A stretch of DNA of 64,000 nucleotides, from positions 1-64,000 of the forward strand of contig JAILEL010000295.1 of NCBI GenBank assembly GCA_024687845.1, given 5' to 3'. Each line of letters starts with the position of its first letter. The first letter of the stretch is position 1. This document shows, in pieces, positions 38,108-46,563 of this stretch. The position numbers and the translations under genes were made by a program. The notes under the pieces are model-generated. The model ran no database searches. It saw only the letters and a program-made list of their open reading frames with translations, and was not told where the DNA came from. This DNA is from Eubacterium sp. (lineage in GTDB: Bacteria > Bacillota_A > Clostridia > Lachnospirales > Lachnospiraceae).

Positions 38108-38461
38108 CTATTTTACAATCTCTTTAACCTTAGCTCTCTTACCAACTCTGTCGCGTAAGTAATAAAGCTTAGCACGTCTTGCCTTACCTCTTCTGATAAC
38201 GTCAACCTTCTCTACAAGAGGAGAATTAACAGGCCATGTCTTCTCAACACCAACTCCGTTAGAATTCTTTCTTACAGTAAATGTTTCTCTTGCACCGTGT
38301 CCCTGAATCTTGATAACAGTACCTTCAAAAACCTGAATTCTTGTTTTCTCACCTTCCTTAATCTCAGCATATACCTTAACAGTATCACCGACATTAAACT
38401 TAAGTGGATTCTCACGAAGCTGTGCATCTTCAATGTTCTTGATAATGCTTTCGTAACTCAT
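38108..38461 (-). CDS. rplS: 50S ribosomal protein L19
   Basis: L19 lies at the 30S-50S interface. The 117-residue protein has the family core [20 protein letters not shown] and ends with [24 protein letters not shown] lies 8 bases before the ATG. The 163 bases upstream (38462-38624) are AT-rich and gene-free; in Firmicutes this is where an L19 leader RNA can lie, but I cannot confirm its fold. It has its own terminator. Confidence 0.97.
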   Translation of the reverse strand: MSYESIIKNIEDAQLRENPLKFNVGDTVKVYAEIKEGEKTRIQVFEGTVIKIQGHGARETFTVRKNSNGVGVEKTWPVNSPLVEKVDVIRRGKARRAKLYYLRDRVGKRAKVKEIVK

Positions 38462-38624
38462 AGTAAAACCTCCAAAATATTAAATATATTTTCAGACGTT
38501 CATTCTATCTATCATATAACTTTTAAGCTGTAATATAATAATCTTAATCGTTATTATTTGACTTAAAATAAAGATACAGCGGACCGTCTTAATAAAACAA
38601 CCACAAAAATATAACATATACAAA

Positions 38625-41489
38625 TTATTTATGCAAGAGTTTTTTACGAACATTTTTGAAATTCTGAGCTGCTGTATCCAGATCGGAATATGAAGCGGCT
38701 AATACAGTTTTTCCATATTCAAAATCCTCTTTTGATATCTTCATATAATCACTAAGAAACTGCTCTTCTGTCATACCATGATCTTTGAAATATTCAATAA
38801 AATAATCATCAATCTTTTTAAGTTTACGTTTAAATTTCGGAGTTTCAGTATTTACAGAAGCCATGTTTTGTATCTGATTATAGATCATATCTTTATAATA
38901 TACTTCCTCGTAATAGAAAGTAACTTCGTTAAAACTTTCCTTATACATAGACTCCTGCGAACCTTCATTTGCAACTATTTCATACTCACAGTTTATATAT
39001 ATAGGTTCAATAGTTACAGAAAGAGTCTGTCCTTCATACGCCTCAAGTCCTAGAGTATGATGAGGAACTGTGTACTCTACTGTTCTGGATTCACCAAGAT
39101 GCATATCGAGAAGCGCTTCATTTATTTCATCGATAACGCCGTAATCACCTACTGTAATATTTGTAGACTCAAGATACATGATCTGATTGCCATTTTCATC
39201 TCTTAAATCAAGATTTAGATATAGAGAATCAAGCGGCTGAATACTAGTTCTTCCCTCAAGATTCGAGGTATGGATTCCAATAGCACTACCAACACGGTAT
39301 TTATACACCTGATCTATTTCATTTTCTATATAATCGCAATTTCCATTAATATAATCCTTTGCGATATCAAGGTCATAATCATCTGATACATAGCCATTAT
39401 CACGCATGGAAATTATTTCAGGAATACTAACACTGTCCTTATAACGATCCTTAAGGTAAGCATAATAATAATTCAGGCTGCCACCAAAGTTAGAATTCTT
39501 CTGTTCTTCACCGATATAGTATCTTTCTCCAAGTCTATCCATACACAAATCAACATCAGATTGTCTGTATGGAACTGAAGTAAAAACTCCACTATGTCTG
39601 TATCTTCTCTTCATCATACGTCCTCCGAAGAACACGTCTTTATAAGGAAAATAACAAGTAGAATCATCTATTGGATAGAAGTTCAGATCATTATATTCCG
39701 TTTCATATATCGGATTATAATAATAGCGTTTCTTTGCATCATCATCCCATCCGATTTTGTAATTAAGTCCATTCCCTTTAAAATGTATCGCATTTTGAGG
39801 AAGTGTTTCATTATATGGGATAAATATACTCTTACTATCATCATATTCAGTTTTTTCAAGCATTTTATCAAATGCCTTATCAAGCCAGCTATACTGATAA
39901 TTTGTTACTAGACCTTCACCATAATAAGTTGATGTAGGCATTGATTCAAAATTTATAGTTTTTCCATCTCCAGTATCAAGCTGTCTGAACCACATTTTTG
40001 TAAGCGGATCAAATGTAACAAAGGTTTCTGCAAAGAATATTACAGTGATTATTAACAAAACAACTGAATAAACTATCTTAAGAGCTTTTTTTGATCTTGT
40101 TACCTTATCAAAAAGAATAACTGTATAAAGAACAAGACATACAACAAAATAAGTATCATATCTCTCAAGAGCTGCTATAGGATAAAAAATATTAAAGAGT
40201 CCATTCAAGGTCATCGCACCCATCAGGGCAAGAAGATATGATGTAGAAATATCTATCTCAGAAGTTTGTATTTTATCTTCACCTTCAGAACTATTTAATG
40301 AACTATCATCTTCAGCATCTGACTTGTTTAATTTCTTATTCTTATGATTTTTAATAGCACCAAATACAATTGCAATCATTGAAATTATAGAAACAATTGT
40401 AATAAGCCAGGTGAAATTCGTAAAAAAATGCTGTTTTATTCTTACATAAGCATAATAAAGAACAACTGAGCCACCATAATACGAATAAACCCCAGGCCCC
40501 TGACCTGTATTAGTCAGCCAGTTACCACTAGACAGGAAGAATACAGATAAAAATACAACAGCTGTAGATAACGCAATCCAAATAGAATCTCTTCTCAGTT
40601 CAGCCTTTATCTTTTGAGTAATTGTACCTTTAGTTTTTATAAATTCATAAATAATCCTGACACCATAATATCCAAAAACCATAAGTGCAGCATTTTCTTT
40701 AGTCAGGCACATCATAGACATCATAAATGCTTCAATAATGCTTTGTTTCTTATACCCAAAATACATAGCATATATGAAGAAAAGAATCAAATAATAATCA
40801 GTTGTATTATACGCATCAAGTCCATAAAATATCGGAATAAAGCTAATAACCAAAGTTCCAACGAACGCTTTGACAGGATCCATTTTCCATATTCCAATAA
40901 GCATCCTGAATATAGCAGCAATTGCAAGAACCGAAAGAAAAATCTGTAACGATGTGTAAGCAACTACAGATCTTGGGAACAGAAACAGAATAATACTATT
41001 AAGAGCTGTATAAGCATAATTATTATGATAACATACAGCATAATTATATAAAAAGTTACCTATAGTATAATCATATACAAGGCAGGCATTTCCTGTCTTA
41101 AAGAAATATTCACCACTATCCCATCTCTGCATAGTTCCAATCATAGGAATCCTGACGAGAATGCAGATAAACAGGAGAACCAGCAGGAATATCAGTTCTT
41201 TTCTATCTAATCTCAAAAACTTATTTTTGTCCTTAACCGAATCTTTTATTTCAACATTTTCTGAAGTATCAATCAAAAGACTACGCTTTTTAAATGCAAA
41301 AGACAGTACACCAAATATGATAAAAAACAAAAAAAGAACACCTGGAAGAAGCATCTGATGAAAACTTTCAGGTTTCTTTGAATATGGGCCTAAAATAGCC
41401 GCAATATTAAATAAAACAGGAATCATCATACAAAAAAACAGCTGTTTAAATATATTATATAATTTGTTATATTTTGAAGTCATCTTCAT
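38625..41489 (-). CDS. GT-C-like membrane protein with trigger-factor/FKBP-like C-terminal region
   Basis: A 954-residue polytopic protein. The first 480 or so residues have at least ten membrane segments and an early RWDSGEYFF loop, as in GT-C (ArnT/PMT-like) glycosyltransferases that use lipid-linked sugars. Residues about 747-835 look like an FKBP-type domain of the kind found in trigger factor: VIDEINEALLDMHLGESRTV, then a GLEAYEGQTLSVTI strand. Residues 840-954 look like the helical substrate-binding part (YFKDHGMTEEQFLSDYMKIS). By topology this tail should be outside the membrane. The ATG at 41489 has a GAGG site and an extended -10 upstream. The glycosyltransferase and PPIase calls are by motif only. 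Confidence 0.6.
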   Translation of the reverse strand: MKMTSKYNKLYNIFKQLFFCMMIPVLFNIAAILGPYSKKPESFHQMLLPGVLFLFFIIFGVLSFAFKKRSLLIDTSENVEIKDSVKDKNKFLRLDRKELIFLLVLLFICILVRIPMIGTMQRWDSGEYFFKTGNACLVYDYTIGNFLYNYAVCYHNNYAYTALNSIILFLFPRSVVAYTSLQIFLSVLAIAAIFRMLIGIWKMDPVKAFVGTLVISFIPIFYGLDAYNTTDYYLILFFIYAMYFGYKKQSIIEAFMMSMMCLTKENAALMVFGYYGVRIIYEFIKTKGTITQKIKAELRRDSIWIALSTAVVFLSVFFLSSGNWLTNTGQGPGVYSYYGGSVVLYYAYVRIKQHFFTNFTWLITIVSIISMIAIVFGAIKNHKNKKLNKSDAEDDSSLNSSEGEDKIQTSEIDISTSYLLALMGAMTLNGLFNIFYPIAALERYDTYFVVCLVLYTVILFDKVTRSKKALKIVYSVVLLIITVIFFAETFVTFDPLTKMWFRQLDTGDGKTINFESMPTSTYYGEGLVTNYQYSWLDKAFDKMLEKTEYDDSKSIFIPYNETLPQNAIHFKGNGLNYKIGWDDDAKKRYYYNPIYETEYNDLNFYPIDDSTCYFPYKDVFFGGRMMKRRYRHSGVFTSVPYRQSDVDLCMDRLGERYYIGEEQKNSNFGGSLNYYYAYLKDRYKDSVSIPEIISMRDNGYVSDDYDLDIAKDYINGNCDYIENEIDQVYKYRVGSAIGIHTSNLEGRTSIQPLDSLYLNLDLRDENGNQIMYLESTNITVGDYGVIDEINEALLDMHLGESRTVEYTVPHHTLGLEAYEGQTLSVTIEPIYINCEYEIVANEGSQESMYKESFNEVTFYYEEVYYKDMIYNQIQNMASVNTETPKFKRKLKKIDDYFIEYFKDHGMTEEQFLSDYMKISKEDFEYGKTVLAASYSDLDTAAQNFKNVRKKLLHK

Positions 41490-41519
41490 ATGATACATCC
41501 TCAAAGTTTTAATAAAGAT

Positions 41520-41528
41520 ATTATAACA
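41520..41528 (-). promoter_or_regulatory. Extended -10 element for the GT-C-like gene
   Basis: Minus strand TGTTATAAT, identical to the element upstream of ppdK, 31 bases before the start codon and just past the ispH-rpsA terminator. No good -35 is present. Confidence 0.45.
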
Positions 41529-41533
41529 TAACA

Positions 41534-41557
41534 ATAGGGTGGACTTGTCCACCCTAT
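41534..41557 (-). terminator. Terminator hairpin after ispH-rpsA
   Basis: Perfect 10-bp stem ATAGGGTGGA/TCCACCCTAT with a 4-base loop, 30 bases after the stop codon. The U-run after it is interrupted (TTGTTATGTTAT), so strength may be moderate. Confidence 0.7.
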
Positions 41558-41587
41558 CAGACTGTCTATACAATAAAATTAATCAGA

Positions 41588-43627
41588 TTACTCTTCATCC
41601 TCTGCTACAGCTTCTTCAGCATCACCAAGATCAATACTATCCATAGGGATTGACTCAGCAATATCTTCACTTTCTACTGTTTCTTCAGATTCTTCCTCAG
41701 CAGGAGCTTCTTCTTCAGCAGGAACCTGGTCTCTAAGAAGAGCCTTGATTGAAAGACTTATCTTCTTATCTTCAACCTTAAGATCAACTACCTTAGCTTC
41801 AATTTCCTGACCGCTCTTAAGAACATCAGATGGTTTCTCAATATGATCAAGAGAAATCTGTGAAACATGAAGAAGTGCATCAATACCTGGTTCAAGAACA
41901 ATGAAAGCACCGAAATCTGTCATTCTAGCAACTCTGCCCTTTACAACAGTACCGATAGCATATTTCTCTTCTGCATTGATCCATGGATTCTGATCATCAA
42001 ACTTAAGAGAAAGTGCAATCTTACTTCCATTGATTTCTTTGATAAAGCACTTAACCTGATCGCCAACCTTGAAAAGCTTCTTAGGATTATCAACTCTTCC
42101 CCATGACATTTCTGAAATGTGAAGAAGTCCATCAGCTCCACCAAGATCAACAAAAGCACCAAAATCAGTGATATTCTTAATAGTACCTTCTACTGTATCA
42201 CCAACATTTATACTTGCAAAAAGCTTCTCAGCTGCAGCTGCCTTAGCTTCTGCAACAATCTTCTTTCTATTACCAATAACTCTTCTCTTACGTGGTTCAT
42301 ATTCTGTAAGTACAAACTCTACTTCCTGATTGAGATATTTTGTAAGATCTCTCTCATAAGTATCAGATACGAGACTTGCAGGAATAAATACTCTACACTC
42401 ACTAACCTGAACACTAAGACCGCCTGAAAGCACCTGAGTAACTTTACCCTTAAGCACTTTATTATTTGTGAACGCATCTTCAAGTTCTGCATATGCTCTT
42501 TCAGCAGCGATTCTCTTATAAGAAAGAAGAACCTGACCGTCTCCGTCATTAGTCTTAATAACTTTAACAGTGATAGGATCACCAGGCTTTACAACAGTTG
42601 TGAGATCAACAGGAGTATTTGAATACTCGCTTGCAGTCACGATACCATCTGACTTGTAGCCGATATTTACAACAAGCTCATCTGGCTTAACTGTAATAAC
42701 CTCTCCTTCTACTATCTGTCCCTGTCTGATTGATACGAGTTTTTCATCTTGTAACATTTCTTCAAAACTAAGCTCTGACATACTGTTTTGAACCTCCTTA
42801 ATAATATAGTTCGGGGTAGATGCCCCAGCAGTAATACCTACCCTCCTGGCGGATTCAAAACCTGTCAAATCCAAATCAACGAGTGTCTGTATATAGTAAG
42901 TTTCCTTACATTTCTGTCTGCTTATTTCATATAATTTTTGTGTGTTAGAACTATTCTTGCCTCCAATAACGATCATAGCGTCGACAGTTCCTGCAAGCTC
43001 TTCTGTCTCCTTCTGACGTTCCTCGGTTGCATTGCAAATAGTTTTACAAACATTAACATTATAATATTTATCTTGTAAAACTGCAACAATTTCTTGATAT
43101 TTTTTTAAACTATATGTAGTTTGTGCTACAATTGTTATCTTTTTTTCATTAAAATCAGGTAAATCTGCAATTTCTCTGACGTCATTTATTACATATGGTT
43201 TACTGAGAGACCATCCAATAGTTCCCTCAACTTCTGCATGCCCTGGATTACCAATGATAAAAATCTCATCCCCGTCAGCCGAACGTTCACGTACAATTTT
43301 ATGAATGTTACTTACAAAAGGACAAGTAGCATCAACAATATTAAGCCCAGCCGCTTCTATTGCATCATATATATCTTTACCGACTCCATGTGACCTTATG
43401 ATTACCGAAGCTTCTTTAGGCAGCTGAGACAGTTCTTCTAAGCTATTTACTATTCCAACTCCTGATTCTTCAAGCTTCTTAGTTATCTCTTCATTATGAA
43501 TGATCGGTCCAAATGTATAAACTGAATACTTTTCAGATTTGGCCTTTTCAGCTTCTTCAAAGGCTGTATCAACAGCTCTTTTAACACCAAAGCAGAAGCC
43601 AGCCTTTTCAGCTAATATTACTTCCAT
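41588..43627 (-). CDS. ispH: HMB-PP reductase fused to ribosomal protein S1-like domains
   Basis: The N-terminal part (1-283) is IspH, the last step of the MEP isoprenoid pathway, with three [4Fe-4S] cysteines in GFCFGVKRA, DATCPFV and CNATEER. Residues about 300-640 hold four S1 RNA-binding repeats, the last two with clear GAFVDL and GAFIVL signatures, as in RpsA. The tail is acidic, rich in Glu. Fusions of IspH and S1 are known in Clostridia, so this is not an error. It follows cmk by 25 bases, also the usual order. It serves as the main candidate for S1 in this genome. Confidence 0.96.
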   Translation of the reverse strand: MEVILAEKAGFCFGVKRAVDTAFEEAEKAKSEKYSVYTFGPIIHNEEITKKLEESGVGIVNSLEELSQLPKEASVIIRSHGVGKDIYDAIEAAGLNIVDATCPFVSNIHKIVRERSADGDEIFIIGNPGHAEVEGTIGWSLSKPYVINDVREIADLPDFNEKKITIVAQTTYSLKKYQEIVAVLQDKYYNVNVCKTICNATEERQKETEELAGTVDAMIVIGGKNSSNTQKLYEISRQKCKETYYIQTLVDLDLTGFESARRVGITAGASTPNYIIKEVQNSMSELSFEEMLQDEKLVSIRQGQIVEGEVITVKPDELVVNIGYKSDGIVTASEYSNTPVDLTTVVKPGDPITVKVIKTNDGDGQVLLSYKRIAAERAYAELEDAFTNNKVLKGKVTQVLSGGLSVQVSECRVFIPASLVSDTYERDLTKYLNQEVEFVLTEYEPRKRRVIGNRKKIVAEAKAAAAEKLFASINVGDTVEGTIKNITDFGAFVDLGGADGLLHISEMSWGRVDNPKKLFKVGDQVKCFIKEINGSKIALSLKFDDQNPWINAEEKYAIGTVVKGRVARMTDFGAFIVLEPGIDALLHVSQISLDHIEKPSDVLKSGQEIEAKVVDLKVEDKKISLSIKALLRDQVPAEEEAPAEEESEETVESEDIAESIPMDSIDLGDAEEAVAEDEE

Positions 43628-43652
43628 TTAATTTGCCTCAAATAACATATAT

Positions 43653-44309
43653 TTAGATTTCATTTTTAAGTCTGATTATCTCACTAACAACTTCTTCTTT
43701 TGTCATATCAGAACTATCAATAAGTACAGCATCCTCTGCCTGCTTTAATGGAGCGATAGCTCTATTCATATCCTGATAATCACGGTTTTCAATACCCTTT
43801 TTAATTTCTTCAAGATCTGGCTTCTCACCGTGAAGGATCAATTCATCATATCTTCTCTTCGCTCTAACATCAACAGAAGCTGTAAGATAAATCTTAAGCT
43901 CAGCATTAGGAAGAATATTTGTACCTATATCACGTCCATCCATAATAACATCATTTTTTGCCGCTATATCACGTTGGAGATCAAGAAGCTTCTCTCTGAC
44001 AGGAGCAAGAGCTGATGAAGTAGATGCCATATTTCCAACCTTTTCACTTCTGATTTCAGTAGATACATCCTGAAGATCAAGAAATACATGTTGAACATTA
44101 TTCTCATATACAATATTAATCTGAATGTTATTTAGAGCAGCCTTAAGAGCCTTTTCATCATTTATATCTGTATGTGCATCCAACAGATATAAGGCTATAG
44201 CTCTATAAAGAGCACCAGTGTCAACATAAACAAACCCCAATTCTTTAGCAGCAATTCTTGCTATAGTACTTTTGCCAGCCCCAGCTGGTCCATCAATTGC
44301 AATATTCAT
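43653..44309 (-). CDS. cmk: Cytidylate kinase
   Basis: Phosphorylates CMP and dCMP. The 218-residue protein has the P-loop DGPAGAGKSTIA, DTGALYRAIA, the DGRDIGTNILPNAELKIYLTA segment with the CMP-binding Arg-Asp, and a lid with a RYDEL segment. A GGGG site precedes the ATG. It forms a pair with ispH-rpsA. In many relatives the gene upstream of cmk is the flavoprotein found here at 59435-60751. Confidence 0.96.
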   Translation of the reverse strand: MNIAIDGPAGAGKSTIARIAAKELGFVYVDTGALYRAIALYLLDAHTDINDEKALKAALNNIQINIVYENNVQHVFLDLQDVSTEIRSEKVGNMASTSSALAPVREKLLDLQRDIAAKNDVIMDGRDIGTNILPNAELKIYLTASVDVRAKRRYDELILHGEKPDLEEIKKGIENRDYQDMNRAIAPLKQAEDAVLIDSSDMTKEEVVSEIIRLKNEI

Positions 44310-44383
44310 ATCATACCCCTTTGTTTAATAAAATAAATTATTTATCGTCATTTTTATATAAATATAAATCAGAATAGCAACCA

Positions 44384-46429
44384 TTATTCATCAAAACCTG
44401 AAAGGTTATCCTCTGCAGTAGTTGGTTCTTCATAGGTTGGAGGCGGAGCCGCTTCTGTAGTTTCAGGTTCATAATAGCTTTCTGTTGTCGGATTAGAAAT
44501 CACTGCAGATGTTTGGGCAGTTGTTTCTGCTTCAGTTGTAATTTCAACCCCTTTACTCACGACAAGCTTTACTACTGTACCTTTTTTGACCTTAGAACCT
44601 GCACTTACATCCTGACTAATTACATTTTTTTCATCAACAGTATCGCTGAATTCTTCTTCTTTTTTCACTTCAAGTCCAGCCGATTTTAAAATCTCAGATG
44701 CTTCATCATAGCTTTTCCCAGAAACATCCGGTACCTGAACACCATCAGGGCCTTCACTTACGATTATGGTAATAGTTTTTCCAACTACTATCCCACCATT
44801 ACCATCCGTTCCGGCAGTCTCATCAGCTTCAGCATCAGAAGCAGGATTTTGTGAAATGACTTTACCTTCTTCTATTTCATCAGAATGATTTGTTTTAAGT
44901 TCAACCTTTAGACCTGCATCCTCTATGGCTTTTTGAGCTTCATCCGAAGTTTTCCCAATCAGTTCAGGGATTTTAACAAGCTCATTTTCACACACAGTAA
45001 GTTCAATAACACTGCCTTTACTAAGCTTAGTTCCTTCAGATACACTCTGAGTTATTACCTTTCCACTTTCTACCTCATAGGAATCCTCGTAATTAATCTT
45101 CGTTTCAAAGCCCTTTTCTGAAAGTATATTTTCAGCTTCATTTTGCCGCATTCCTACAACGTATGAAACTTCTTTTTTTGTAAAAAGAATGCTGAATACT
45201 AAGATAATTCCAACAATAAGCACTGGAACCAGAATAAACAACAATATTTTTCCAGATTTTTTAGGAGAATTATTTATATTGGAAATATCATTTTGATTAT
45301 TAACTGTATTTTTACTATCTTCTTTTGAAAGACTTGTAAAGCTTTCTTTTTCAGCTGATTTACTCCGTTCTGAGGAAGCAATTTCTGAAAGCTCGGAACT
45401 ATGAACTACTGAAGTAGCTCCCACATCAGACGCAGCAATCATTGCCTCTTTAAAAGCTTTTACATTCTGATATCTATTTTCAGCTCTAATAGAAAGAGCC
45501 TTAACGATTACATCAGAAAAAGCTGTACTAATTGCAGGATTCAGATTGACCGGAGGTACAACTGTATCTTCAATAACTCTATCAGTTGCCTGAAGTGGTA
45601 CTTGACCTGTAGAAAGAAAATATAATGTTGCTCCAAGGGAATAAATATCTGTCCAAGGTCCTATATTTCCAACATTTGAATACTGTTCCAGGGGTGCATA
45701 TCCCTGCTTCAGAATAACTGTACTGGATTCAGCAGCATTTCCAAACTTCTGTTTCATTGCGCCAAAGTCAATAAGCTTATATGTACCATTATCGCAGTAG
45801 AACACGTTATCCGGACTGATATCTCTATGAATTATACCCGCATTATGAACTTCTTCAAGAGCATCACACATGCTTACTCCGAGTTTTAAAAGCATTTCAA
45901 AAGGAAGCGGCTTATTGTTCTCAGCATATACTTCCTTCATATTCTTCCCTTTCAGATACTCCATACACATATATGCAGTACCACCAGCTTCGAAGAAATC
46001 ATAAATAGCAACGGTTGTAGGATTCTGATTAAACCTTGCAAGACCACGGGCCTCTTTAAGGAACCTTTCTTTTCCTTTTCGAAGCTGTTCTCTTTCCTCA
46101 GCAGATGCAACATAAACATCCACGGAGTTATTCCTCGAAACAACCCCTTTAGGAAAATATTCCTTAATAGCTACTATATGTTCCAGAAGATTGTCCCACG
46201 CTCTATAGGTAATACCAAAACCACCAGCTCCTATAACTGTCCCTATAGTATATCTGTTATTTAACATCACTCCAGGACGTAGATAAGATAATACCTTCGG
46301 CGGAGTATTCTCAACAAAACCACAATAAGGACAGCGAAAATTGTTTTTTTCCTGTCCTTCTGGAATATTAAAAACACTCATGCAGTTTAAACAACGTCTG
46401 TTCAATATATCAGTTCCTTTATTAACCAT
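44384..46429 (-). CDS. Ser/Thr protein kinase with N-terminal zinc ribbon and three PASTA domains
   Basis: A 681-residue membrane kinase. The order is a zinc ribbon (C13, C16, C33, C36), a kinase domain 58-330 with IGAGGFGITY, IKEYFP (Lys89), HRDISPDN (201-208) and DFGAM (221-225), a membrane helix 394-416, and three PASTA domains (about 422-650). A Thr/Pro/Glu-rich tail follows. PASTA domains outside the membrane usually bind cell-wall muropeptides, so the kinase likely senses the wall state. Its kinase type (EYFP motif) differs from the usual PrkC. I kept the ATG at 46429 because it is the only start that retains the zinc ribbon, though its ribosome binding site is weak. prpC is not adjacent. 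Confidence 0.88.
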   Translation of the reverse strand: MVNKGTDILNRRCLNCMSVFNIPEGQEKNNFRCPYCGFVENTPPKVLSYLRPGVMLNNRYTIGTVIGAGGFGITYRAWDNLLEHIVAIKEYFPKGVVSRNNSVDVYVASAEEREQLRKGKERFLKEARGLARFNQNPTTVAIYDFFEAGGTAYMCMEYLKGKNMKEVYAENNKPLPFEMLLKLGVSMCDALEEVHNAGIIHRDISPDNVFYCDNGTYKLIDFGAMKQKFGNAAESSTVILKQGYAPLEQYSNVGNIGPWTDIYSLGATLYFLSTGQVPLQATDRVIEDTVVPPVNLNPAISTAFSDVIVKALSIRAENRYQNVKAFKEAMIAASDVGATSVVHSSELSEIASSERSKSAEKESFTSLSKEDSKNTVNNQNDISNINNSPKKSGKILLFILVPVLIVGIILVFSILFTKKEVSYVVGMRQNEAENILSEKGFETKINYEDSYEVESGKVITQSVSEGTKLSKGSVIELTVCENELVKIPELIGKTSDEAQKAIEDAGLKVELKTNHSDEIEEGKVISQNPASDAEADETAGTDGNGGIVVGKTITIIVSEGPDGVQVPDVSGKSYDEASEILKSAGLEVKKEEEFSDTVDEKNVISQDVSAGSKVKKGTVVKLVVSKGVEITTEAETTAQTSAVISNPTTESYYEPETTEAAPPPTYEEPTTAEDNLSGFDE

Positions 46430-46563
46430 TTACTAAATATGCTAGGAAATACATTAACTAAATAATAATACCATCTATTTATATTGATATGCAAGAGCAA
46501 ATCCCAAACCTGATGTTACTATTCACGGTTAACTCGAAATAATAACAAACTGACAGCAATAAG

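Noticed and set aside
41588..43627. IspH-S1 fusion as a sequencing error or new system
   Set aside because: This fusion is already known in Clostridia and both halves are intact.
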